Positions 48,171 to 59,061 of a DNA stretch of 64,000 nt are shown here, piece by piece; position 1 is the stretch's first letter, and each line of letters opens with the position of its first letter. The position numbers and the translations under genes are program-made. The stretch comes from Maylandia zebra (lineage: Eukaryota > Chordata > Actinopteri > Cichliformes > Cichlidae). Under the pieces are notes generated by a model. The model saw nothing but the letters and a program-made list of their open reading frames with translations, was not told the DNA's origin and searched no databases. The stretch is taken from positions 25,293,286 through 25,357,285 of the forward strand of contig NC_135176.1 in assembly GCF_041146795.1 (NCBI RefSeq), read 5' to 3'.

Positions 48171-51100
48171 ATTGCTAAGCGGTTTAAGGAATCCTGGAAG
48201 TCCAGTGTGGCAGAAGCTGAATCCATTCTTCCTGAGAGACCCAAAATGGCGTCTTCCGTGTCTTTGTCCATAGCTGATGCCTTCCATGATGCTTCCCCAC
48301 TGGAAAGAGAGAATAAGACCCATCAAAACTTTCTTCCTGTCACTTCATCTGTCTCCACCCATACTGAGACGTCACACATAACCAATGGATCCATTCCATC
48401 CCCAGTAATTACACCCCCTGTTACAACTCCAACAAAGCCAAGCACTTTAAAGAAATCTTCTGGAAAGAAGAAACAGAATGAAGCATCAAAGGATACAAAA
48501 AGTAAACACTCTAAAAAGACATTGAATAATAGTCCTGACAAATCGGATAGAGACAGTGAGGAGTGCCCGTACTCTGACCTTGAGTCAGTCCCTAAAATTT
48601 TGTGTCCTAAAGCACTTGAACGTCAGCCTAAGCTAGTTCCAACTCAGCCGTCTGTTGTGGTTGTCAAAGAGGTAAAGAAGCAGCCTGAGATTCAAAGTGG
48701 TCTTTGGTTTAGCAAATCGAGCAAAGACAGGCGACCTAAAACAACCAGTCCAATGCCAGACCGCAGTCTCTTCAGTAAGGTCCCCTGTAAGAAAAAGAGC
48801 TCATCTGTTATTAGTAAAAAGACACCAGCTTCTTGTGCCTCCTCCTCTGTCAGTGCCGCCGCCAACGAGCAGTCAGGATTGTCGGACAAGCAGAAGACCA
48901 CTGAAACGAATCTGCCTCCTGAACAGTCAGGAAATCTAAAGTGTAAAAACACTGTTGCTGCTAATGGGCACTTTGGTACAGCTGGTGGTGTGGGTGAGCA
49001 GAAGTCTCTAGACTCTGAGGATAGTGGTTGTTCAAAGGGTAGAAAGTCATTTGCCAGTTCAGTGGATACCATCAGTGGCACATGTGGCCAGTTAAGTCTT
49101 TCAGACATTAAGAAGTCCTTAGAGGCCACCGTGAAAGATAATTTGAGTGATCTATCCAGGTTTTCAGAGAGTGCAAAGATTGTCAGTCAAACTGAACATT
49201 CTGATGCGACATCTACTAAAAAACATTATACAACTGAAAACATTGCTGAGGAGGAAAAAGAGAGCAAAAATGCTTCAGCATCCTGTTTACAAGATAAAAC
49301 TACGGACCCATTAGGGTGGCTAGAAACTCAAACGAGTCTGGTCTCTAAATGTAGGCTACCCTTTGTCAAATTAATACGCAAGGACATAAAAGATAAGAAG
49401 ATCTCAAACTCCAATACAACTATTCATTCCAAAGACCAACCTGGAAGCACAAAGAAAGAGAGAAGATCGGATACTAACATGACTACATTGTCATCCAAAC
49501 AATCAAACTGGATGGATGGTCAGGGAAGAGCCTCAAAAGACGAGGTAGTCGCCTCCAAAATAAAAGTCTCAGTTAAGAAATTAAAAGCACGCGGCAAGTC
49601 AAGTATGGTTAATTTCTCATCAGAATCATCACATGAGAATATCATGACCTCAAATGTTTCCACTGAGGAGTTTGGTAGCCCAGAAACAGAGGGAATACCA
49701 GTTTCAAATGGAAGTCTGAGTACTGTGAGTTACTCATCCTCGAACCAGTCAGATCAGTTTGAAGGTAAAAAGACACCCGACTCTAATGTAACAAGCAAGT
49801 CTTCTGAACAACTGGTCAGACCAGACCAAGCAACCACATCTGTCACATCACATAGAACGACCGTTCCACCTTCTCACCAGCGTGCAAGGTTAGCATGTAG
49901 AAGAGCTTATTTTCCAGGACGTCCTTCCTCTGAGAAAACCAAGAAAGTGGCCTATAAATTAAAGCGTGGCCTAAATGAAGTGAATAAAGTCATGCAAGAG
50001 CAGCCTGCCCACCTCCCGGCCAGCAGTCGGCTGATGACTAGAGCGCTGAAGGCCATGCAAGAGGCTGAGGAAAAAAAGCGTGAAAAAGTCAAAAAGGAGG
50101 CTGAACAGAAACAACCCTTGAATAATTTTAGAAAATCTGAGGACCTGAGCTGCAGTCCCAAGGCCAAATCGGACTTTTGCACTAGTAAAAAATCTCCAAA
50201 ATCACATTCTAATGACAGTGTTGAGTATGCGCCTGACAGTTTTTCCAGTTGTAGCAGCCCCCATTTGATTTTTTCTGATTCCAATGACTATGACACAGAT
50301 GTTAAGAGTGAAGATGAAGACCTCTCAATTCCCTCAACTCCACCGATGGACTTTATACCTCTTACTTCTAAAGCAAAGGCAAAGAAGGAGGATTGCTCCT
50401 CAGATGCATGGTTATCGCATTCACCGTCTTCGCCATTTGCTTTTATAAATGCCTTTAAAAATGTTGAAGAGGTCTCTTTTCAGTCCCTGACAAATGAAAG
50501 CAATGGTAAACCAGTTTCTTTCAAGCCGGACACCAACTACAAGTTTAGCACCTTCCTTATGATGCTGAAGGACTTGCATGACACTAGAGAGCGAGACGGT
50601 GCGCCCTTAGAACTGGAGATTGGGCCACCAAGTGCACATGTTAAGGAAGAGCCTTTAGTGATGCCAGGGGAGGCTACGCCTGCAGGACAAGATCAACAAT
50701 TAGATTTTGTTCATAGCATCTCAAACTCAAGTCCAGATAAAACCATAGTCGCACATAATGAGGAAGGTCCGTATCAGATGTCCAAGAGGCCCTACAACAG
50801 ACGGGGTAGCTCATCCAGGTGGAAAAAGAAAGCCAATCGCAAAGTGCCTTGTCGTCGTGCCAGGTCTGGGCCTGGTTTCCCAGGACTTGAGTCAGGAATG
50901 TCGTCCATGCCAGCAAAGGACTCTTCATCAACAGAGGATTGCTCATCAAAAATGCCGGGCATATGGGAGCAGCCTGGAGGTGGTGAAGGAGCAGTTGTGG
51001 TGACCGAGGAGGACAGTTGGAGCAGAGTAAAGGAGAATCTACAGATCATGGTGCCTTTGGAGCAGAAGGGTCGTGACATTGCACTGTCTTTGGAAAAGCC

Positions 51101-51177
51101 TAATGGGCTTGTGGACTGCACTAAGAAGAAGGCGAGCTTGACGCACAACACTGGAGAAGGTGACAAGGATCCGACAG
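48171..51177 (+). CDS. nsd1: nsd1 exon 5, very large central exon
   Basis: 3,007 bp, residues 403-1404 plus one base, and fully open. It begins IAKRFKESWKSSVAEAE, the helix that closes the PWWP1 region. The rest is Ser/Lys/Glu-rich and probably disordered, as in mammalian NSD1, which also has a giant central exon. Conserved landmarks are a Lys/Glu-rich helical stretch ALKAMQEAEEKKREKVKKEA, the motif YKFSTFLMMLKDLHD at about residues 1192-1206, and a basic RPYNRRGSSSRWKKKANRK patch near the end. The acceptor is TTTCTCTAG|ATT and the donor CCGACAG|GTAAGG, a near-ideal site. Reading on past the donor reaches TAG at 51,195, confirming the exon must be spliced there. In the mammalian protein this region holds the nuclear-receptor interaction segments; no LxxLL motif was confirmed here. 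Confidence 0.93.
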
Positions 51178-52681
51178 GTAAGGAGAATTTAGTGTAGAGG
51201 CCCCCCACGGAGAGACTAAGCTGATGGGTGTAATGTAGAAGAAAGATAATGAGAAAAACTGAATAGAAGCCAGGGAGGCAAGGGAGAGCTAAAAGCAATT
51301 GTTTTTAAAGAGGTTTTTGTGTGTCTCAAGTGCTCCCACACTAGCACCGGCTTTTTCAAGTGTATAAATGCATTCATATTAGTGTGTTTACATAAACTGC
51401 TAGAACAAGCAGAATGGTCAAAAGGTTAAGAGTAAAACCCTGAACTCTTCTCTCCCTCAGTGGTTGCCATCTTGGCTTAGTAGCAGAAACATAAGGATAA
51501 TTTCAGCCAGTTGAAGGCTACATCATCAGCGTTAATTTTGATTAATGACAATTAATGACAGTCACACCATGTTTAGAGGCCATTTCTCCATCTCTTGTTT
51601 ATTTTTTAGAATTTTGTTTTATTCGTTGTTATAAATGCCAGTACAGATAAACCGGCTAATCACTAAAATCCTCAATGCAAATAACCAAAATATAGATGAT
51701 GTTTGTCATGTCTTTGCTGTTTTTTTTGTTTGTTTGTGGGGGTTGTTGTTGTAAAGGTTGTGTCGATCGGATTAGCTTCATAACCGTGTGTACTCGTTAC
51801 CCTTTGATTACTCAATTACAGAAGTACCTCATTCTGTTTAGATTAAATATTAAGCACTCTGGCAAATACCTCCTTAAAAAATAAATACTTCAGCCATTTT
51901 CAACTGCAAATTGCTAAACGTGGCCAATATTAGTTTTATACAATACGATTACGTCAAGTAAAACAACACTGTAACTAAAACCTGCCATAAATGTTGCCAT
52001 GAGACAGAGTCAGACTGATATCAGTGTGTGAGGCAATTACATGCAGACGGTTTCTGATAATACAACAATTAATTGTGATAAATCACACATCTGTCACTGA
52101 CTACATAGGTAGGAATTTCTGTTTATTACATTTGTTCTCAGCAATAATCAGAATACATCCAGTTCATTTGAGTCCCCTCAAGTTGTGCTGATTGGGAAAG
52201 ACTCCTTCAGACTGATGGCAACATGTTGGCAATGTGTCTGCTTTTATAAAGTAGGTGGTGAGTCAGTCCAAATTGGATTGTGACTGTTTGCAGAAAAGTT
52301 GCCTCCCATCGGGCAACCTGTGCAATCGCCTTGTGATTAGAAGTGGCCATTGGTGTGCAACAGCCTTAACGCTGGGACAACCATTTAGTCGCCACTAGTT
52401 GCAATTAGTCACAGAATATGAAAAAATTTCAATTAAAAAAAAATCAGTACAATTATCAGGCAGCTGGAGATGATAATCTTATTTATTTGGTTATTTGTTA
52501 TGATACATGGATACATGCTGTCCTATTTTTACTTGCACAACTGAGCCATTAGCTTTCACTGAATTAGGGGGTTGTTTTGTCAAGCTGAGTCTTGGTTGAT
52601 TTTTTTTTTAGGTTGAGCCAATTCACAAGTTTGGTCGGCTAACATTATCTGCATGTGATGAGCCCTCTTGTTCGTAGTATT

Positions 52682-52930
52682 CCCAGCAGGGGCGAGTCTA
52701 CAGAGGGGAAGACAAGGGAGGGCAACTGCCCTCCCTGCTGTAGTGCCTTGCCCCCCTAGCTTTTGTTAACTCCATTTACACATAGGGGATTTTCAAATAC
52801 TTCACTGAAGAGTGAAGTATTTGAAAATACTTACGCCTCTTTTGTGTCCCTATAATGGTACAGTATTATCACGCAAAATATCGTGATGCTTTTCTGCATC
52901 TGTTGTTTTATTTTTCCCCAACCCTAGTTT
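52682..52930. mobile_element. Unclassified DNA-transposon-like remnant
   Basis: CCAGCAGGGGCGAGTCTACA, then GGGCAACTGCCCTCCCTGCT and TAGTGCCTTGCCCCCCTA look like the left terminal zone of a fish DNA element. GCAAAATATCGTGATGC near 52,875 looks like another element's subterminal sequence. Family not assigned. Confidence 0.4.
52789..52828. repeat. Perfect 18-bp inverted repeat (hairpin)
   Basis: ATTTTCAAATACTTCACT, loop GAAG, AGTGAAGTATTTGAAAAT. The arms match with no error. Confidence 0.95.
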
Positions 52931-53169
52931 ATACAATAATGTGTATGAAATGAAAAATCTTTGTTTCTGAATAGTAAATCCTTTAACCACAGGTGTAAAT
53001 CTGTGTGCACATTAAACTGCAGGTATAAAAGTAACAGTACTTTAAACTGTTATGTTCAGTTCTGAATTCTGACTTGCCATTGAGGAATTTAAAAAAAAAA
53101 TAGCAGTCTGTTTCTGCTCATGTAATGGGTAGACTACTAACATAGTTAGTCTACCAGTTGTACAAATAC

Positions 53170-53379
53170 TAGTGCTCTCAGTGTTAATGTCGTTAAAATG
53201 ACGTTGACGCCATAACCGCATTAACACGGCAAATCTCCGTTAGTGAGTTAGCGCGAATCGCCCCGTGCGTGGGGCTGCACGGCGTCAATGCATTAGCGCG
53301 GTTAGCTCGTTAACGTGTTAGCGCAGTCCAGCCACACACACGAGGTGATCCGTTAACGACATTAACGCTGACAGCACTA
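53170..53379. mobile_element. 210-bp MITE with 8-bp target duplication (hAT-like)
   Basis: Left end TAGTGCTCTCAGTGTTAATG and the reverse complement of the right end TAGTGCTGTCAGCGTTAATG form terminal inverted repeats of about 27 bp with two mismatches. The element is flanked by ACAAATAC at 53,162-53,169 and again at 53,380-53,387, a perfect 8-bp duplication as made by hAT transposases. The interior repeats TTAACG and GTTAGCGC words in both orientations. It ends 92 bp before nsd1 exon 6. Confidence 0.9.
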
Positions 53380-53471
53380 ACAAATACTGATGCTGTCAAA
53401 GGGCTAAATAGGTCAAAAATAAATGTATATCTATAATCTTTTTAAAAATAAAATAAAATTTGTCCCCTTAG

Positions 53472-53584
53472 CACATAAACGAATAAGAAAACCAAGCAAG
53501 AGGATGATTGAATGGACTGAAGAGTACGACCAGATTTTCTCCGTGAGGAAGAAAACGAGAAAGCCTCTCCAGTTGATTGGAAAG
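53472..53584 (+). CDS. nsd1: nsd1 exon 6, RKPSK / EEYDQIF motif
   Basis: Two bases complete an Ala codon begun in exon 5, then 37 codons (residues 1405-1442). The peptide HKRIRKPSKRMIEWTEEYDQ continues IFSVRKKTRKP. It matches the human NSD1 block RLRKPSKWLLEYTEEYDQIF, the strongest single identity in this half of the gene. The acceptor is CCCCTTAG|CA and the donor GGAAAG|GTAAAA. It is a basic motif followed by an acidic/aromatic segment, of unknown function. Same phase class (1 to 0) and a related motif as exon 8. Confidence 0.93.
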
Positions 53585-53709
53585 GTAAAAATCACACAAA
53601 GTAAGCTCTTTTGTAAGTACACATTATTATATGAGCATAACAGTTTAGTATTAACCAGCCAGTGTAACTTTATACTGCTTCACACAACTCATGCAATCTG
53701 CTCTCTCAG

Positions 53710-53965
53710 GCCTCTCAACCCATTACCTCCATATCTGAACCCTCGGAGTGTGACAAGAGCATGCAAGTCCAGCCATCCTTGAACTTACTTCCCGAAATAC
53801 AGACACCACCCCCTGAGGAAATCTGTGCAACGACGCCCTCTGACCTACAAATTCCCTGCACTGAAAACACACCTTCACAAGATGCACCTGTTCTTTCCAT
53901 CGACACGTTAACCCCTCCTCCTGAAGCAGAACCTTCGCTACCAGAAAGCATCGTCAAAGACAATG
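53710..53965 (+). CDS. nsd1: nsd1 exon 7, Pro/Ser/Thr-rich linker
   Basis: 85 codons plus one base (residues 1443-1527). Acceptor CTCTCTCAG|GCC, donor GACAATG|GTAGGA. The peptide is acidic and rich in Pro, Ser and Thr (for example IQTPPPEEICATTP), with no domain. It is supported by intact frame, good splice sites and phase continuity with exons 6 and 8; sequence identity to mammals is low, as expected of a linker. Only 125 bp separate it from exon 6. Confidence 0.85.
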
Positions 53966-54189
53966 GTAGGACTATGTTTGTGTGCTTTTCTTTCTGAGGA
54001 CACAAGTTCAGGTCAAGTCTCTGTGTAGACTGTGGTTGAAATATTATACGGTTAACTTTAAGATTTTCCTGCATTGGCGCTAAGAAGCCTGAACCATGAC
54101 CAGAAATATGCAGATGTGTTGTAGACAGCGTTGTGGCCATAGGCACGGGTATCGACGTGCTCCTCTGCCATTTCAGTACTCATACCTTT

Positions 54190-55237
54190 CACACAGGGTC
54201 AACTTATACATGAACTCTTTTAATAAGTGCTGCTGAAGGTTCTACAAGTTAAAAGGTTCTTTCACTTGATAAGGGCAAGGCTTTTAAACTTCTCATTAGT
54301 GGTCATGATTGCCTTCAAATGGTAGTTTCTATTTGCCAGCATAAAAATAAATGTTTGACATCAGACAGAAAAGTCCTAGGAACTCAGTGAAGCTGTAAGA
54401 AGGATAATTGTAGATTTATAGAAGCTGTGGAGATCTATTGGAGTCCTTTCAAAACAACTGCAGATTCCATCATCAGTTCAAACAATTGTACATAAGTACA
54501 CCTTATTTGGTTAAGTCACCACTTTGGATCTTCTGCTAGACCTTGTCAAACTGTCAGCCTCAGATGAGAGGAAGTTGGTTAGGACGTTCAGGAACAACCT
54601 AGGAACCATCAAAGGCTCAAGGCTGCTGTGAACTGGCAACTGGTGGAACACCAGTGTCGCTGTTCACAGTGAAGCCAGTTTTACATCGACACGGAGTGAG
54701 AGGATGCCGATCAAGAAAGAAGACCGTGCTCCAAAATCAACGCCTTCAAGCTCAACTGAAATTTGCAGTTGCCCAGGTGAACAAGCCAAATGCTTTTTGG
54801 AGGACAGTTTAAAGGTCAAAGACAAAGATTGAGCTGTTTGGCCTCTAGACAAGAGGCATGTATGGAGGATTAAATGTGGAGCTGTCAAACCACATAAGAA
54901 CACAGTACCAACTGGTGCATGCATGGTGGCGGTATCATTGTGCTCTGGGGCGATTTTGCTGCCTGTAGTACATTGCACAAAGTGGATGGAATAATGAAGG
55001 AGGAGGACTTCGTCTTCACCATCAACAGCTAGACGCTTGAACACACTTGGACACAGTTTGGTGTTCCAACAGGACAATAAACCCAAACACACATAAAAAC
55101 TGGTTTTAAATGGATAAAGAAGGCTAACATTAGGCTTCTGGAATAGCCTTCTGAAAGTCCCGCCCTCAACCATGTTGAAAATTTGTGGACTTAAACAAAT
55201 ATTAGTGGAGACGTATTTATATATTTGACCCTGTGTG
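54190..55237 (+). mobile_element. Degraded Tc1-like transposon
   Basis: Short terminal inverted repeats CACACAGGGTCAA (54,190) and TTGACCCTGTGTG (55,225) bound about 1.05 kb. The plus-strand interior carries a decayed Tc1-type transposase: the DNA-binding region at about 54,390-54,680 and the catalytic region at about 54,830-55,130, with words such as GACAATAAACCCAAACACAC. Multiple stops and frameshifts. It is a different family from 31,430 and 62,990. Confidence 0.75.
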
Positions 55238-55365
55238 GATTAAAGAAAATTAAAAATAAATTAAAAGCCCAAAATTACCGCGACATTCATGCCGCTGATA
55301 AGCAGTAATAAACCTGTAAGCACAACTGCACTTAAAGAAAGGCAAACAGAAATGATACAAGAACT

Positions 55366-56742
55366 TAGAGCTGGGCGATAGAACGATAACGATATGTATC
55401 GCGATATAACTTTTACTCGATAGAGAAATTAAGCTATCGCGATAGACCTCGCCGCTCTTGTCCTCTTAAAATAAAAAAAATAAAAAATAAAAAAAAGGTC
55501 AGCCAATCCAAACTAAGTAGCGCAGAGCCGAACCAATCACAGCCGCAGCGTCACGTCGCGTGACTTGTTACGTACAGCACAAGTGCCAAGCCACACGTGT
55601 GTTTGTTTGGGAAGCAGCCAGCGGGTAATGGAGGAAATGAGTGTGCCGACTAGAAAAATCAACCGAGCGTGACCGAAGAGAAAACAGATGATGGTTCCAA
55701 CGCCGGAGAGATTGTCGAACGGAAGAGCCATAGAAGTTCCGTAGTGTGAAGGTATTTCGGCTATTTCAAGTCTGACAAAAAACAGAGTAGCGTGCACTGT
55801 AAATTGTGCCGAAAGCAAGTCTGGAAATACAATAAACTGGTGCATGCGTCACACTGTGCGCCACGTTATTGTTTCGGTGAAATGAATTTCTACAATACTG
55901 TTACTGTTAATTCTACTCTCTGCAGTGTTTAAATGCTTACATATACACACAGTTACTGTCCCTCCACACATACGACTCGGTTCTGCTTCTATGCCCCAGC
56001 TTTGTTTACTTTTTCCCACCGAGGCTTCTAGACTTCTGATTGGCCAACATTTCTGCACGGTTAGGAATCTAGCGCCACCTGCTGCTTTGGCATGTTCATA
56101 GCAGCGTTTTCCTTCATTTCTGCCTTTATGTGTGGACGGGATTATTTTTTAAAACGAAAACGGAAAATCTCCGTTTTCAAAAATACCCGTGTACGTGTGG
56201 ACGTAGCCTCAGTCTCTGACTGGAAGCGCTAATTCGTCATTCGGCTTTTGTCAGACTAAAGTAACTGTTAAAACTGTTTGAAAAGCTAAGCTATACAACA
56301 AGGAGAGATTGAGAATTTCCTTTTAGTTCTCAGTTTATTTGATATTGACAAAAGTTAGTCAGTTTTGTCTGTTATTCTGTAAAACAAACTAAGATTTATT
56401 TTTAGAATTAATATTTTGTTTCTAAGTGGAATTGACAATTTAGTCTGTTTCGTTTGTTCTCTTTTGAAACTTAAACGCTTTAGCGGCTGCCTTTTGTGTA
56501 GTTTGCAATATTTGCCTTTATTTATCTGAAAAAGTCTCATGTTCCTTAAGTACATCTACCCTGTTGAACTTATTATGGGAAATAAATATTTCTGCTGATT
56601 ATTTCACATTTTACTTGTGAGCAACGGCACATTTAAATCTTACAAATATAGTTATTTGGCTTATATCGTGATAGATATCGTTATCGCCTGAAATGAAAAA
56701 AACATATCGTGATATGAAAAAATCTCATATCGCCCAGCTCTA
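55366..56742 (+). mobile_element. hAT element, 1,377 bp, with 8-bp target duplication and BED-finger remnant
   Basis: Terminal inverted repeats TAGAGCTGGGCGATA (55,366-55,380) and TATCGCCCAGCTCTA (56,728-56,742) are perfect over 15 bp. The flanks CAAGAACT (55,358-55,365) and CAAGAACT (56,743-56,750) are an exact 8-bp duplication. Subterminal regions repeat TATCGCGATA words. At about 55,735-55,840 a frame encodes a BED-type zinc-finger start (W-R/Y-F...HCKLCRKQVW), typical of hAT transposases, but the rest of the transposase is absent. 56,090-56,210 looks like the end of another nested element (AAAATACCCGTGTACGTGTG). Confidence 0.9.
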
Positions 56743-57420
56743 CAAGAACTGGAACATGACAGGAATTCCCAAGAATTTGTAAGAATGAAGTTTGTGTTTT
56801 GTTTTAACAGGTTACAGTTCAGCGTGCAGTAAGTTAAGTGCTTAAAGTAAATACTGTCAGTAACACTGTAAAATGAGACCAGCTTAAGATGACTGGTTAA
56901 ACAGGAGCTTTAACCAAATGAAGAGTAAATATTGTATTAAGCTTTATTCTTGTGCCAGTGATCTCATTACTGTAAACTATCAGTTATTATTAATAAAGCA
57001 CTAGTTATTCACATATTTACACATACACAAGTATTTTAAGCACTTCCTGTCGAGCACACATAGATACAGTCAGAAGAAATGTGGGTTCATGCAGACCAGG
57101 GGAATAAACCACTGATGACCTAACCTACCTTCATCTCTTTGCTCTTGAATGCTTTGCTTCTTATATTGATTTTTATTGATTTTTATGCTGATTTTTTCCC
57201 TTTTTTCCGTGTGAGCTTACCTGCGATAACTTCTGGACACTTGTAGATCATTAGGACTAGAGTGTTCTTAACAGAAACAGCAACATTTTATGGTTACCTT
57301 GTCCTCAGCGCTCCGTGTGTCTGTGGCCTAGACACAGCTGAAGCCTGATTACAGCGTCTGGGCACCGAGCAGCCTCAATAGCCTGGAAAGGTGCTAACCG
57401 CTAGGCTAACTAGCAACAAG

Positions 57421-59058
57421 ATGCCTTCCCTCTCCACAGATGACTACCACAGCCTCCTGCAGAAGATTGCAGTACTGGAGACAAAAATTCATCGCTTAGA
57501 AGTAAACGTGGAGGTAAATGGACTGTGTGGAAATGAAACAACCTTGCCTTTGATTCAAAACAATGGCGATGAGCAAGCTAGTACACAGCTAAGGAGCACA
57601 GATAACATGACCAAGAAAGTAGACTCTGTGCATTATTATAAATCCTCAAGTGATAATCCCCCCTTAGACTGTCTTGGTGCAAAACCAAGACATAAATCAT
57701 GTCTCCTGGAAGGGGGAGGACGTATCACAGGCAGGGCACAGCGAGCTGAAATCTCTGAAACTGACTGGCCTTCACTTCCTACGAGACAGAGAAGCTCTTC
57801 TAGCCCTGTATACGGGAGGAAACAGGACTGGACAACCGTGAATAGGAAGGTTAACAACAAACCTCCAAAACAACTGAATGTGAAACTGCAGAACAGATTT
57901 GCTCCACTATCAAAGGACCCTGGATCTATATCGGACAACCATCCATCTAAAAGTAGCGAAGTAAGGTCCAAAAATCTTTTGAAAAGTAAAAGGCCACAGG
58001 GAAAGCTAAAGGCTAGGCCTGAAACTCTGATTGTGGGTGACTCTGCCGTAAAGGATGTACAAAGGATGTGCGGTAAGAACACTAAAGTCCTCTGCTTTCC
58101 TAACGATATGGTCAACAACCTGAAGGAGAGAATTCTTCAAATTGCAGATGAATATCCAACTGTGACAAACATTGTTCTGCATACAGGGTCAAACGATGTG
58201 TCCAAACAACAGTCGGAGGTTCTGAAACGGGACTTTACTGGATTATTAAATACTGTAAACTCTCTGAATGCAGCTGTATTCATCAGTGGACCTGTACCGC
58301 CGGTCAGAGGAGGAGACGAGAGATTCAGCAGGTTGTTTACACTGAATAAATGGCTTATATCAGCATGTGCTGATCACTCAGTGCATTTTATCGACAACTT
58401 TAATATTTTTTGGGAGCGCAGGCATCTGTTCAAAGCAAATGGATTTAATTTTAACAAGTCAGGGGTGAAACTGTTCACCTCCAACTTGTTTTATTCCATA
58501 CGTCATCCATCCGTGCTTGGTGCCAAGGCTGAGATAAACGAGGAGTTATCTCATAAAGAGGAACAAACAGTACTCCAAGAACAGACAAAGCCCAGCAGAA
58601 ACCTTGAGGAGGAGCTCCATTTGCCCCCACCCGGGAAGAGCCTCAGAAAGGAGAGACATCCATGGCATCTGAGGAAGAGCCTCAGAAAGGAGAGACATCT
58701 AAGGCAAGAAGAGGGGTCCCTATTTGCCTCCAACTCTCTCAACAACACCAACGACCAGGACAAGGGACCACGACCTTCCCCAGTCCCCCAAACCCCTGAC
58801 AGGCCATCACCCTCCTCCCCCTCCCTTTCTCCCTCCTCCCCACACCTGAAATTCACTGAGGAGATGATGGAGCGGGTCAATGCTGGGCTCAGATCTACCC
58901 CCCGTCCCAATCCCTTTTTGTCCCCCATAAACCCCCCACCAGAGCGGCCAAAGGTTCGCCATCGAGCCCCACCCTCAACAGAGCAATCGAAGTCACATTT
59001 CCCAGCCTCGCCCCCCTTAGTTCCTCTTCATGCCCTGTCTCCGCAGTCTGATGCGTGA
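57421..59058 (+). CDS. L2 LINE ORF1 protein (coiled coil plus SGNH esterase-like domain)
   Basis: 545 codons from the ATG at 57,421; an upstream in-frame GTG at 57,391 is less likely. Residues about 8-30 form a heptad-like stretch (LLQKIAVLETKIHRLE) suited to self-association. About 200-360 is an SGNH/GDSL-type domain: the GDS motif (residues 206-208, nucleophile Ser208) in LIVGDSAVKDV, and HTGSND (254-259) matching the GxND block. ORF1 proteins of L2 and CR1 elements are known to carry such esterase domains and to bind RNA. The C-terminal 160 residues are Pro/Ser-rich and contain a tandem 13-residue duplication (KSLRKERH...). The frame is intact to TGA 59,056-59,058. Confidence 0.9.
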   Translation: MPSLSTDDYHSLLQKIAVLETKIHRLEVNVEVNGLCGNETTLPLIQNNGDEQASTQLRSTDNMTKKVDSVHYYKSSSDNPPLDCLGAKPRHKSCLLEGGGRITGRAQRAEISETDWPSLPTRQRSSSSPVYGRKQDWTTVNRKVNNKPPKQLNVKLQNRFAPLSKDPGSISDNHPSKSSEVRSKNLLKSKRPQGKLKARPETLIVGDSAVKDVQRMCGKNTKVLCFPNDMVNNLKERILQIADEYPTVTNIVLHTGSNDVSKQQSEVLKRDFTGLLNTVNSLNAAVFISGPVPPVRGGDERFSRLFTLNKWLISACADHSVHFIDNFNIFWERRHLFKANGFNFNKSGVKLFTSNLFYSIRHPSVLGAKAEINEELSHKEEQTVLQEQTKPSRNLEEELHLPPPGKSLRKERHPWHLRKSLRKERHLRQEEGSLFASNSLNNTNDQDKGPRPSPVPQTPDRPSPSSPSLSPSSPHLKFTEEMMERVNAGLRSTPRPNPFLSPINPPPERPKVRHRAPPSTEQSKSHFPASPPLVPLHALSPQSDA

Positions 59059-59061
59059 TGT

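Larger units (their letters stand above)
51178..53471 (+). other. nsd1: nsd1 intron 5
   Basis: About 2.3 kb, AT-rich. Contains a transposon-like remnant with a perfect hairpin (52,682-52,930) and a MITE (53,170-53,379). Nothing else recognised. Confidence 0.65.

Noticed and set aside
57391..57420. Ten-codon GTG-initiated extension of L2 ORF1
   Set aside because: The ATG at 57,421 starts the protein with the coiled-coil segment; the upstream codons read as untranslated leader.
57636..58928. Long minus-strand frames opposite L2 ORF1
   Set aside because: Shadows of the coding strand, without motifs.
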